Shown here piece by piece: positions 33,659 through 45,900 of a stretch of DNA of 64,000 nucleotides. Positions within the stretch are counted from its first letter, which is position 1, and each line of letters begins with the position of its first letter. Under the pieces are notes generated by a model. The model saw only the letters and a program-made list of their open reading frames with translations. It did no database searches and was not told the origin of the DNA. The translations under genes and the position numbers were made by a program. The DNA is from Macrophomina tecta (Eukaryota; Ascomycota; Dothideomycetes; Botryosphaeriales; Botryosphaeriaceae): the NCBI GenBank assembly GCA_024180945.1, contig JAKSGN010000038.1, positions 2,728,001-2,792,000 of the forward strand, written 5' to 3'.

Positions 33659-34405
33659 GATAGAAGACAGCGTTTCGGCCAAATTGATAGCGATTGGGTA
33701 GCCGCCGCAGGGCACGGCAGCAGAGGGCGCTGAGGGCGTGGACGTGTCGCTTCGCCGCAGCCACGGCAGGATCATTGGCCGGGCGACCTGGAGAGAGGCC
33801 ATGGGCGGTTTGGCGCCGGCAGGCAGGCAGGCCGGCCTCAGAGGCGGCGGAGCGGGTCCAGCGAGGGCGGGCGGCAGCTGGGCGGCCATCAGCCAGTCAA
33901 CGGCCCGCTGCTACTCTCGCGCGCTTCCTCACAGCACCACCAGATGCACACATAAATCGAGCCCTCTCGCGCCCTCCGCTGCCGCCAGCACCGTCCCACG
34001 CGCCTGCGCTCGCTCGCTCGACCTCGCCTGCTCTTGTCTGTCTGTCTGTCTGTTTGCCCGTCCGGCCGTCCGTCTGTCCAGCGCTCCGCCGCACCCCCGC
34101 GACGCCCCTCCAGCCAATCGCCCCAGCACCGCGCACCGTGATCGCGTTTGCCTGCAAGGACGCCAGCAGAGTCACAGCTGCGCGCCCTCTTAAGCGCCGT
34201 ACCTCACCGGTCACGCTCGCACTGGCCGGCTGTTCGCCTCGCAGCCCGCCGGCGCCCCGCTGCTAGCCTACAAGGGCCTGTCCATCTTGCATCACACCCC
34301 TCGCTGTTTTAACTCGACCTACGCGCCCAAACATTCGCCCCGGCGGCACGCCTGACCTCCAGCTGCCCCCCCGAATACATATCACCACCACCCGCCGCCC
34401 GGCTT
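33659..34405. other. Promoter/leader region of the Ser/Thr/Pro-rich gene
   Basis: This GC-rich, pyrimidine-rich 750-bp region has a TGTC tetranucleotide run at 34035-34052. Spurious ORFs occur on both strands, but nothing resembles a conserved gene. Confidence 0.45.
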
Positions 34406-35224
34406 ATGAGTGCGCCCGCCGACCCTCGCACCCACTCCGTCCCGCCCTCGTTCAAAATGGCTGCCACATCTGCGAAGCCAACCCTGTCGGCCCTCAAGAC
34501 ACCTGTGTCGGCCACTTATCCATCTGAGCTGCGCAGCCCGCACGTTGCCACGCCGTCGTTTGTCAAGCGCGAGGAAGGCGAGAAGACGCCCATCACTCCG
34601 CCCGCCGCCTATGTCGACTTCCTCAAGGCCCTCTCGCCCGTGCTCATGAGCCCACTGCCCACCGGCGCCAGCACCAAATTCACCTTCGAGGAGAGACCGC
34701 CGACCTCGAGGACTTCTTCAGCCTCGTCCGCAACTACCTTTACTTCGACCTCTTCCGCCGCCACCGAGAAGCCTGTGTCGCCTGCTACCTCGGACGTCTC
34801 ATCGCCTTCTGTCGCCAGCGACTCCGCCAAATCCACTAACACGCCCAAATCCGGCGACGCTTCCACATCCAGCGAAGCTGCGAAGACTGCGCCTGCATCC
34901 GCAACCGAGATGCGGGTCACCATTCCTCCACCATCACCTTTTGTTCGGCCCATGTCCGCACGCACCCCTCGTCTCCGCATCCCGCCGAGTCCATTCTCTG
35001 CCGGCGTGCGCACTCCACTGAGTGCTCATTCGCTGCACTCTCCCTACAGCGCAACCATGAGTCCTGGGGCATGGAGCATGGACGGCAAGCCCAAGGATAC
35101 CCGCGCAGTCAGCGTGCGCCAGGTTGTCACCCGCACGGTCACCTATTCGCGGACCCCAGTCGATTCGGCACCTCCAGCCCCTCTAGACCCTGCGCCGAAA
35201 GGAAAGAGGAGACGAATCAAGTAG
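34406..35224 (+). CDS. Ser/Thr/Pro-rich protein with basic C-terminus, unrecognised
   Basis: An intronless frame of 272 codons with fungal codon bias (many C-ending codons). I do not recognise a named family. The only ordered-looking piece is about 70-85 (AAYVDFLKALSPVLMSP). The rest is disordered, rich in Ser, Thr and Pro with many TP/SP pairs typical of proline-directed kinase sites, and the end is KGKRRRIK, a plausible nuclear localisation signal. An alternative start exists at Met18 (34457), which has a better context. A nuclear, phospho-regulated protein is a guess. Confidence 0.6.
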   Translation: MSAPADPRTHSVPPSFKMAATSAKPTLSALKTPVSATYPSELRSPHVATPSFVKREEGEKTPITPPAAYVDFLKALSPVLMSPLPTGASTKFTFEERPPTSRTSSASSATTFTSTSSAATEKPVSPATSDVSSPSVASDSAKSTNTPKSGDASTSSEAAKTAPASATEMRVTIPPPSPFVRPMSARTPRLRIPPSPFSAGVRTPLSAHSLHSPYSATMSPGAWSMDGKPKDTRAVSVRQVVTRTVTYSRTPVDSAPPAPLDPAPKGKRRRIK

Positions 35225-37332
35225 AGACCGGCGGTGCGCATGCCGTGCCGTGCCGCAGGCTTGCATTGCGTGAGTTCTGTTCATGCCGCTGCCAGCTCCA
35301 CCTACTCCACCGCCTATTCCGTCTACTTTGCCGCCATTGGCGAGCGGCTGACCGCTTCCTCTCTTCCCGCCGCCAGCGGGCGGCACACGCTTCGCCGCGC
35401 GCGGTATTTTACCACCTGCGCTCAGACCTATTGTACATCTCAACGGTTCGAGCGGCAGCTTACCTTCACTTTGATCATTTTCCTTTTTTGGTCAATGGGA
35501 TCACCATCGCATTCTCCCTAATCCGGTGTTGCCCTGATCCGGACGTTCTTGCCTCTGCTTTTCTTCTTAGAGGAGGGAAGACCTGTCTACGACGTAATGG
35601 CTTTTAACGAACCTGCTGCTGAACAAAACACAACAAGTGCTTCAGATGAAAGTTCTCTTCGTTCACCGACGGTACTTTACGAGCGGCGTTCCATTTCTAA
35701 CTACCTTTGGCTCTCTTTGATTTTTTGTTTTATTGTTTGTTTTACCGCTTCATTACCTCGGGAGTTGGTATGAAAACGCACACAGCAGCATGCACGTCAT
35801 GTTTGTTTGTTTTTTGTTTTGTTGCATTTAGGGTGGTGCCAATTGGGTGGGCTTCTCTGTCGAGACTACACATTGTCGGGTGCCTGATCTGCCTTTTCTG
35901 TTTCCTTGTTGACAAAGCACCAGGCGCATGGAGCCAGATGCGTGTGGGGAATTTTTTGAGTCAAAGGCGTACCCTTGTATTTTTTTTTTTCCTTATTATT
36001 GGAGATACATATCTCTTGTACACGACGCGGTTGCTCGCAACATAGCTTGGGCGTATTTGCTGGGAGACATTTGCGTGGGGAGCAGAGAAGCGTTGAAGGA
36101 AGAAGACATGGAAGGACTGAGAAAGAGGATAAAAATCCAAAACACACTTGAATCGTCAAGAACGCTAGTATCTTCAAAGGCTCGACAAAAGCACCGAATA
36201 CTTATTTATTGCCTGCTGGACTCGCGTGTGTCCAACAGCCAGTCCGTTAGACGGTCACTTCTTGATGGGGTGGCCCGAACCAGCGTCGCCGCCGGACCAC
36301 TTTCCGGCACGGGTTGCGAAGAAGCCGACTGGGAGGCTGCAGGGAAGTAGCCGACCCAGTGGTACTGGGGCCTTTGTTTTCTATTTCTGGTTCCTGTTTG
36401 CACGCGCTCGCCTGTTGGTGACTCGAAACACATCAAGAAGAGGCTCCACAATGCGCTTGGGCATTCCGGGCGGAAAGCTGTGTAACGAAGAAGGGAGGCT
36501 AAAGTGCTGGCCGGTTAGCGCCGCCTTGTTTGCTTTGCAGCAGTGGACTGTTAAAGCGGCGTGTCATCTGCAATCCCGGCCATCCCAGCGTCCTGTAACC
36601 TTCCCGCACCTCCAGTACCACGTAAAGAAAACGAGACTGGGATGTGGGTGCATGATGAGTGGATGATGTGAGTGGGCTGAGGCCGGGGAGGGAGGGAGGG
36701 TGCCGGTGGTGGGAGCCCAATCAGATGGCCAGATTCTGTGGGAGGGGGGGCGAACGCAGGCGGGCGCGCTTACTATGTTTAGCTGTCGCACGTTTTCTTT
36801 TTTTTTTTTTTTTTGGTTATCTTTGTTTTAACGAGCGGTGATGCTCTATTCAAGATTTGGGGGTTTGTCCTGATGGGGGTTTTGGCATGTCGTAACCTTG
36901 AGACGCATCTTCTCTTCTTCCTCTTCTACGCCGTTCTGCATTGTCCCTGTGGTAGCAGAGACACAGGCAGTTGGGGGAGGCGGGCAGAGAGAGAAAGTAG
37001 TGCGTGTGAGGCTGCGTGCATCGAAGCGCCCAAGCTAGAACTAAAACCCACACCCCGCGTCTAATAAGGCGCGCACGTCCACCGGCACGGCCCAATCATG
37101 TAGGTGTTTGGAACAGTCGCGCACGGTTCTCTCCTTGGATCTTTTTTGGTACCGGCGCTTAGAGCAGTGAGAGAGAGAGACGACTGACCAACCAGGCGTG
37201 AGAGCGCACCGTACCTCTTTGCACACAAGCACCAGCGCACGCACGCACGCTGTACAGCCCACGCCTCTTTTCTTGTTTTTCCTGAGGAGAAGCTTGGGGA
37301 TCCTTAGTTGGATAGGCATATATGTAGGTACC

Positions 37333-37368
37333 GTGCGTGCGTGCATGCGTGTATGCGTGTATGCGTGG
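37333..37368. repeat. GTGCGT/GTATGCGT imperfect tandem repeat
   Basis: A run of GTGCGTGC then GTATGCGT units. About 95 bases upstream an ACGCACGC tract is its approximate complement, so the two could pair as a long-loop hairpin. Confidence 0.7.
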
Positions 37369-38827
37369 TCCAATCAATGTTAGCTATCGTCTTCGAAGGT
37401 GAGAGTAAGAAAAAGAGAGACAAAGCGCGCTGCCTTGTTTCCCCCCCAACCTCGACGACCCCCCCCTGCACCGGTCTCGTGACCCCCTCTCTGCCTCGTG
37501 TTCTATGCACTACTCTCGCTTTCGTCGATCAAACTCCGCTGCTTTGATGAAGCAGCGCACAGCCGGCCATCGTGTGTTTTGCTTGCAGCGAGCGGGACCC
37601 GGACGCCGTCGTGCGCTCGCTGCCCCGGCTGACGGCCATGGTTCTCTGCTCTGTTGTCTCTTTCTAAGCGCCCGTATGTCTGTGTCAGAAGATGGACCAT
37701 CCGCCTCATCCTAGTCGCGAGGCCATGATTGGCTTGAGGGGTGTGAGTGAGTTGGACGGACAAGCTGAGTTTCGCATGCGTGTGTGTGCATCCCCATGCT
37801 CATTCTAGTCGCTCGAGCTGCTTGCGCGGGAGAGAGCGTGGGAGAGAGCGCACGAGGCTGGCGTTGCAATGGCGTCTGTTTGCCGCGTGGGGTGGAAGCA
37901 CTCGTCTAGACGCAAGTGTTGTCTGCTTTGCTGGACACTTGCACGCGGACCAATACTTCCATTCCCGCGTATACGTGCGCATTTCGTCCAACGCGAAGAT
38001 GTCGTTTCTCTCCGGCGCCGGCCGCAGTACTGCTACCTTTGATGTAGCTCCAATGGATGATTGCGGACCAACCCATCTCACTTTTCGTCGACAGAACGCC
38101 AGCATCACAAGGAAAGGACCAATAGCCACGGCATCACCCGCCTGACCCAACATTAACGACCACTCTGTTTTGCGGCGTGAAGCCATCAAGCCGAAGTGGC
38201 ACGGTCCAAATAAAGAGCCCCAAAGAAGGGTGGAGGGGGAAGGCCAGGTCTCAGACCCTGATGATCAGCGCGTAAAGAGAGTGCGGAACAAGTTATTGGT
38301 GCGCTCTGTTCCGCATCGCGGGGTACTCGTCCGTTGTATCTTTACGAGTCCGTAAAGAGAAAAAGGGAGAAAGTCATTGCGCAGGCGAAAGTACAAATGA
38401 TGGCCAGCTGGACAAGACAAAATAAATAATGGCACGCGACCATTGACACAGAGGGCCGGGTACAGGTACAAAACGGAAAGTCTTCAACGCAAGAGCAAAG
38501 GACTTCGCATGGACGCCTACTAGCTCTGAAGAAAAGAGGCTGTGTACTTTTGCAATTCGTGCCCTAACGTCTATATTATTCCGTCCGTGCCGCTCTTTGA
38601 CTCTCCACTGCTTCCAATCGTTCCCTAATCGAGGGCACACACGCACGCATGCACTTTCTTCCTTCCATTCCTTCCTGAAAACCATCCGCAGAACTTTCCC
38701 AGAATCAGTATGAAAAGAACAACAAGAGCTCACATGGAGTATTGAGACGATTATGATGAAGGCATTCCTCCCCATTTACGCGTCTCTTCTCTTCCCTCAC
38801 AACCCATGTTCAACACGCAGTCGGCGC

Positions 38828-38849
38828 AAAAAAAAAAAAAAAAAAAAAA
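38828..38849. repeat. Poly-A tract (22 nt)
   Basis: An uninterrupted run of 22 A on the plus strand in the gene-poor region downstream of palF, followed by A/G-rich sequence. Confidence 0.85.
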
Positions 38850-39220
38850 GGGAAGAAAAAAATGCTGCCGTCAGCCAACGGAAGAAAAACACAAGACCCT
38901 TTCTTTCCCAAAAGAAAACAAGCCGATTGAGTAGCAGTCCATGTGTGAGAGAGTTCAGAATCGTGAAGCCGGACCCTGGGTATCAACACGCCTAAAAAGA
39001 AAAAACTGCAGCAGTAAGGAAAGGGGAGAGAGAATGATCTCCCATGCTCGCCTTCCGGAAGGGAAAAACAAAAGCCATATGCCTCCCCCGCCAATGAACC
39101 CCAAAAAAGCACCCCTATGATTGCTGTTGCTGTCGTTCATGCCTGGCATCTCATTGTTTAAAAAACGCCCCCATAAAAATTTTGCTATTTGGAAAAACGC
39201 CTGTTGATTGTTGGAATTCA

Positions 39221-41680
39221 TTACCGCTCATATCTCGGCAGGTCTGTGGGATGTTGCGAAGGGAAGACGTATTCTTCATCCGAGAGCACTGGTGCTGACG
39301 GCGCGAAGCTTGCGGCCGGTTGTGGCGGCGCCCTGGGAATACTGCTACTGCCCATGGCGGGATCTTCATGTCCAGTAACATCAGGTGCGCTTCGGTCCAT
39401 TTCGAGTCTTCTGCGCTGGAGCTCGTGCTTGTCGTCCGTTGGTGCCAGTTGCGTCTGTCTGGTCAACGAACCCTGTCGTTCCTCATAAGTTGGTGCTGCT
39501 GTCTCCTCGAACCCGCCAGGTGAAGGAGGTCCCAACGCGTCCACTGGGGGAGCAGAAGGCCCGGCCAAATCCGTTGATGATGCGGCGCGATTTAAAACAC
39601 CAGGTCTTGTCTCCTCAGGAATGACAGGCGCCGAGGGTATATGAACTGCCTCAGTCGTAGAAGCTTGGTCTTCTACTGGAGGTGCACTGGGCATCAAACG
39701 AGCCTCTGCGCGGCGAAGACGCTCTTTTTCCGGCAGTGCGTCTTCGTTGGTCATGTCTGACACGGGGAACGTGGGATGCGCATATGGATGAGGTGCCTCT
39801 TCGCCATACCCGCCTTCGTACTGTGGTCGATCGTAGTAGTAGTCGTGCTGTTCCGGTCCTAAGGGCAGAGGGGGGGGCTGAGGCCCGAATGCTGGATACT
39901 GTGGTCGATCGTCATTGAACCCATCCTGGCTCCCGTTCACTGAGAATGTATGGTCGCCTTCATTCTCCAATGTTGCTCTCCGTTTTCCTTTGCGACGGTC
40001 GCTGTCTCTGGTGCCAACAATGACTTCGAAGACACATGATACAACGCCTTTGTCTCTCCGGAGAGGCTCCGTGTCGAGGAAATGGCCTCCAAAGGGAGAG
40101 AAGACACCAGCGCCGGCGTCTTCTGGTTTACCGAAGGGCGCCGCACCATACGCAGCAGGCATGCTAAGCATCATGCCGGAGTTAGATAAGTATTTGTCGA
40201 GGCCGGTAAGTTTCCCTTGCAGATCCACGACAACTTCGACATAGTATTTGAAAGATATCATTGCCCCAGGGACGGATGTAATAGAAGGGAAAGCCTCGTC
40301 CGGCACACGTACCGCTGCTTTGACTTCGGCAGTTCTTGTCTGGGGATTCACGATCAAGGGTGCGAATGACTGGGACAAATCTTTCCTGAAAACGTGACTG
40401 GACCCAGCGGATGAAAGCGAAAGACCGCCAAGTCCTGTCTTCGACTTCGGATAGTAATCTTCGGTCAAGACCTTCTCGCCTTTCGCATTCATTACAACAG
40501 GGATTGCGGGGTGCATGTCAACACGTGCTTGACGGTAAAGAGTGACAATGATACCTCGCAAACTTTGCACGTGCTTAGTGTGGTTGACTGAGATCTTGAG
40601 CGGAATATTGTCTCCCCGCAGAAATCCAGCTTTGAGCAATTCGATGGTGGCGGTAATGGGCTTTTTGTCGACGAAGACGGTCTTGTTAGTCCCAGGCCTG
40701 CCGTTTTCAGTTCCTCTCCCAGAAGAAAGTGGGCCAGAAGCGTTTGAAGACCCGCCTTGACTGCTGCTGAAGTGGCTGTCGAAACTCGTATCACTGGGTG
40801 CCGGGCTTCCGGGGGCGTCAACTTCCTCGCTTAGCTCCGATACACGGCTGCTACGAGAGGGCTCGGTGGGGGCCTGGCCGTTAGATTGATCGCCACTGGA
40901 GCCCTCGCCGTGGGAGCGATCTCCATTTGATCCAGAGCCGGTGCCTGTGCCCTTCTTGACTTTGCTCTTCGCCCTTGACCGGCGTGAAACTCGCTCCAGC
41001 GTAACAATCCTCGGCTTGGGTCGGATCAAAGGGGCGATGTCTATACTTTCGATGAGGTATATTTTCCTATCACAGGTTGCAGTGGGCATGATGGTTGTTG
41101 GTCGGGTCATTGTGGAGGTCAACATGTACGAAATGGTTCCGCGTTCGAACTGTGTCCAGTCAGCTTCCGTTCAGGGTATGGGCCATGTCGTTGGAAGGCT
41201 TACATCAATGCTACTGGGAAGGCCCTTGCCGGGGAACTCCAATTCAAAGTTGAACTGGTAGGTGCCCTCGCCGAGACGGCCTTCAGCACACAGCACGACC
41301 TCGTCCTCAAATAAGGAGGCGAAGCCATTACCGAAGTAGCCGCCGATGCGACTACCTTTCCCAGTTGCTATCGCCGAGTAGTGAGACCGATAGCCGTCGC
41401 CGGGTGAGTTGGGGTTCTTGTAGACCTGCACGTAGCCGTGCAACGAGAGGACGATGTGGGTGATGCGGATGGGCTTGACGACCTTGAGGATGACGGCACC
41501 GGTGACGATGTCGCCGGGCGAGTACTGGCGGTGGGGGTCATCGGGCTTGATGTAGAACTCGGAGATGTGGCGGGCTTTGGAACCGAAAGGGGACTTGATG
41601 CGGGAAAGCAGCGACCTGCCCGGGCCCGGCGACGGCGACGGCGACGTTGTTTGGGATGCGCGAGCCGTATTGGTAGGCAT
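39221..41680 (-). CDS. palF: PalF/Rim8-type arrestin, pH-response regulator, 2 exons
   Basis: An arrestin-related adaptor that, in the Pal/Rim ambient-pH pathway, couples the PalH sensor to ESCRT at the plasma membrane. Exons 41680-41204 and 41149-39221, joined by a 54-nt GTAAGC intron with a CTGAC branch, give 801 residues. The arrestin-N domain is about 38-200 (ISEFYIKPDDPHRQYSPGD, ITHIVLSLHGYVQVYKNP). The arrestin-C domain is about 290-470 and carries the family stretch YYPKSKTGLGGLSLSSAG followed by FRKDLSQSFAPLIVNP. The C-terminal 300 residues are disordered, with PSAPP-like motifs that could bind ESCRT or ubiquitin ligases. Other fungal arrestins were considered, but the YYPKSKTGLGG block argues for PalF. 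Confidence 0.85.
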
Positions 41681-42947
41681 GCTCGGGTCCAGGTGCTCAC
41701 ATCATGTGGCGGAGCCCAAGAACGAGATTCAGCGCGGCGGGGCGAGGGAAGGGGGGAAGAGGGTCTGGTATGCACGCGCGCTAAGGGGGGCCAGCAGCGA
41801 GGCGCGACACGGCGGGTTCGGCGACGGTCTCAGCGACGGGGCGAGCAGCGACGGAGGGAGACGACGCGACCTGTGGCACGGCAACGTCAGCAGCAGCGTC
41901 GAGACGCAGCGACAGCACCGGGGCGCGGTGGCAGGCTCGCGACGGGGCCCATCGGGGGCTGACGGCGTGCTGGCGGGCAGCAGCGGGTGCAGCGACGGGG
42001 CGGCGTCGGGCTCTGGTGGCCGCGCGTGCGGTTGCGGGCGCGGAGAGGGGGTGTTTTTCAGCGGCAGGAGGGCGCGTACAGAAGACACAGGCCGGTAGGC
42101 AGGCGGGTGTTGTGGTAATGGGCCGTGGTGCTCTTGGCTCGCTGGACCTGAGCTGCCAAGATGCGGGACAAGACGAAGCGGTGGAACAGCGCAGGGGCAG
42201 AGTTGGCTGGGGAAGAGAGCGGCAGTGGTATAATATAGGGAGGGTTTGGGGCGGCGCAAGGGTGGCTGCGGACGCGCTGACTTGGCTCCTTGTGATGGAC
42301 GAGGAGGGGAGGCGGCGCACTGGTGCGAGCTAGGGGGCCTGCTAGGCCGTGCGAGAAAGCTTGCCCTCCAACAAGGCCCTCGAAGCTCGCAGCTGCTGCG
42401 CAGCCCGCGGTCGCGTCGCCTCTCGCTCCAACGCCCGGCTCGTCGGCCGCACGCCGTCGCCGTCTCGCCCGTCCCTGGCGCTGTCATCTGCTAGGCCCCA
42501 GAGCCCGCCGTGACAAGAGTGCGACCGTGGGCCCGTCGCAGCCAGCCCTCCGACCCCATTCGCCAGCGCCACCAAGTCAAGCCTTCGCCAAGCATCCGAT
42601 CCCACGGGTCGGTGCGGAATGCACGCTTCGCACGCCCGCACTTTGCAACGCTCCCATCTGCCGTCAAGAGACAAAGCCCGCTGCATTCCCGCGCCTCGCC
42701 CGACAACCTAGACTGCCTCACCGCCGCCCTTGCGCCTGCGGCCTGCCGTGAAGAACCCGTGCCAGGCCCGACGCTGCCCCACGCCCCCTCGCTGCCGGCC
42801 CGCCCGGCTCCCGACTCCGGCTCCGACTCGCTGCAGCCTGCGATCTGCACCGCTTGCTGCTCCGCTGTCTTCCTTGTCGTCACGCTTCTGTATTCATCTT
42901 CATTTCATTCACTGCCACTTACTCGCGCAATACGAGATACTGCCGCC
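41681..42947. other. palF promoter region and 3' flank of the SNF2-RING gene
   Basis: This 1.27-kb, very GC-rich spacer contains several long but non-conserved ORFs on both strands. I treat them as composition artefacts. No gene seen. Confidence 0.5.
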
Positions 42948-45900
42948 TCACGCCCGCCCTCTGTCCTCCGCCGCCTCCGCCCGCAGGAAACGGCCGACCT
43001 CCACCTCCACCTCCACCTCTGAGGTCGCACTAACCCCTTTCGCCCGTCGCTGTCGCCCCTCCCCGCCGAACAGGCAGCTCCACACGTCGTCCTTGCTGAC
43101 CACCTCGCCGCCGCCCTTCTTCTGCACCAGCAGCTTCGAGATGGGCGCCTGTTGCATCTCGAGTGAATTTGCCGCATCTAGCGCTCTCTCCTGCAGCACG
43201 GGCGTTGAAGATCCCGATCGAGATTTGCCCTTGATCTGCCCTGCCATGTGCTCCAGCCGACGTTGCACGCTAATCTCGTAGATATTCTCTTCCACCGTGT
43301 CCGCCGTGAGGTACATGAACACCGTCGTCGGTCGCTGCTGTCCTATCCTGTGAATCCGCGCAATCGCCTGAAGTTCGATTGCTGCGTTGATGAGCGGCTC
43401 CATCAGAAACACGTATGACGCGTTGACCAGGTTCAGCCCTGATGCGTCCGCCTTGGCATCCAGTAGGAAACACTCAACGCTTGGGTCTTGCTTGAAATTC
43501 TGAATGCTCCCTTTTTCCGCAATGTTGGAAAAGCCAATCTTAAACTGGCGGAACGCGTCTCCCAATACTTTCAAGAAGTCCCCGTACTGCGAGAAGACAA
43601 CACTCTTTGACCCAGGATCGTGTTCCCGAATCCACAGCATGTGCCTGGCCAAGGTGTCAATCTTTGTGCCGAACGAGCCATTCAGGTCGATTGTTTTGAT
43701 ATCGTTCATCGTTGACTGGCTGATCTCAGTGTAGATAGACGAACTGCCCGAGCTAGGCGTCGAGTCTCCATCTGACACAGGTGTTGTCTGATGTTCCTCC
43801 TGTGCACGCAACTCTTTCGGCTTGTACGTGATCTCGTGGAAATCTCGGTTGAGGTTGAGGCGGCGTTTACAGAGCGGGCAGCTATGGTGTTGCTTCGACC
43901 AGATTGTGAAGCATTCTTTGCAGTATTGGTGGCCGCAGACAGTGAGGACCCCGAGGTCAAAATCACTCTGGCAAATCACGCAAAGGCGGGGGCCTTCCTG
44001 TACGTTCGATTCTTCCTTGAGGTGGAGCAAAAACCTCTGCTTTGTCTTCAGAGTCGCCAGCCTGTCTGCCGCCTTTTGCTCCTTTTGCTCTTGCGCTTGT
44101 AATGCTCCCTGGTCAAGCTCTTCGTCGAGCTCTTCCTTGTAAGGCTGAAGCTGGTCACTAATGACTTGAAGCTGTCTGTAATAGTCCACGCGGAGATTCA
44201 TGCAAGTCCGGTAGGTCTCAAGCTCCTTCTCGAGCTCAGATATGCTTTTAGTCTCAGTATTGAAGGCTTTGCCGGTGTTCTCAAGCTGCTTTTCCGCGAT
44301 ATGAAGCTCAGCAGTTGCTCTCTGGTTCCTTCCGTCGGATGACCACTGCAAAGAGGTGGCAAGAGACCGGACTTCTGCAATGATGCCTCTCAGGGAACCG
44401 TCCGCATCCGTTGGTTTGAGTCGATCGCGTTTTGCTGCGAGCCCCAGGAGCAGCTCTGGTGCAGGGCCAGCGCCTTCCTTGGCCTGCTTTTGTGCGGTTT
44501 TCGTTTCTTCGTCAACCAGGTAGTTCGACTGCCCTGTCAGGAGCCGATGTCGGTCCGCGATAATGGCACGAAGCATCGTGATGTAAACCTGCAGTTCGTC
44601 TTGTGCCTTTGTGCTAGCCTCGTATTCTTCACCAGTCGTTTCCTCATCACCTTCGTCAACCAAAGGCATCAAAAGGATCCGGACAGCCTGCTCGCGCCAC
44701 TCATTGAGCTGCTTCCCTTGATTGTTGAGCTTCTCCGTGAGGCGATCCATTTTTTCCAGGACCCTTCGACTTTCGATACCGCCATAGTCTTCGAACATGG
44801 AAATCTCCGCAACCGCCAACTGGCGATCTAGTCAGCCAAACGCTGCTGGAGCAGTACAACGAAATGACTCGTACTTACCTTTGCCCGAGCCTTGAGTTTC
44901 CTCATAACTCTCTCTGCTCTTGAGTGGCTTTCAAGTAAAAGTTCCTTCCGTATAGCTTTTGCTTTCTCATAGAAGCTAGTCTCAAGTTGATCGAGTTTCC
45001 TGAACTCGTCTGACTCAAGCTTCGTCAATTCTTCATTGGTCTTGATCTGGAAGTAAGCGGAGGCAACGTAGAACGTGCAAATATGCTGAACTTCGAGGGC
45101 AGACCGAAGAGCTTTCCGAAAAATAGCAGCACGGCCAGAGCGTTTGCCGTCGAGATCATCACCATCGCTGTCGCTTTCGTCTTCACTCTCTCCCTTCAAG
45201 TCGGTTTCTGGTTTGCTTTTCCTACCAGATCCATTCGCTTCCAGTCGATCCTCCTCATCAGCCAGGTCACGGCGAGCATCCTCGACAAAACCCTCGGCTT
45301 GCTTTAATGCATCTTTGTAGATCGCCAGAGCTTTGTGACTACGTTCAGGGTCGTTTTTTGCAAACCCTAGTATATGGCCACGCACAACCCGCGCCAAGAC
45401 ATTCTCCCTCTCCTCTGCCCTGACCAGCGTATCGTTTTGCTCGATCATGACATCCAAAACTTCCTGAACGGTTCGCAGTGGGGCCTTGCCCCGACCAAGA
45501 GCGCGTCGGTTCCGCCCGCCGACTTGTGGGTGCAAGCAGGTCTGACGAAGCCTGGTCAACCATCCGCGCATCTTCTCCACGATCCGCGGATCCTCCATAT
45601 CAAAGCCGTCTTCAATCGGAAGGCCTTCCGGGCTCAGTCCGCAATCGTCGCAGAGCTGTTGAACCAGTTGGCTGTAATTCTGCTCCTCGATGGAGGTGAA
45701 TGGAACGAGCATGACGATGCGCTTTTGAGGAGGTAGGCGGAGCTCGTCGCGGACTTCATCTTTAGTATGGCGCAGTGCCAGGGTGGAGAAGATATCTCGA
45801 AAAGCTTTCCTGTCCAACCGGTTCCACAATGGCTTTGAGCTGCAGAAGGGTTCGAGACGAAGGAAGACCAGGAGCCCCAGAAGATCTTGGACATTCTTCT

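Larger units (their letters stand above)
35225..39220. other. 4-kb gene-poor stretch with simple repeats
   Basis: No ORF here has coding character. The stretch holds the 3' ends of the Ser/Thr/Pro-rich gene and of palF, a 17-T run (36798-36814), a GTGCGT/ATGCGT-type run (37333-37368) facing an ACGCACGC run near 37238, and a 22-A run (38828-38849). Low-complexity tracts alternate with unique sequence. I see no tRNA, rRNA or transposon ORF. Confidence 0.5.
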
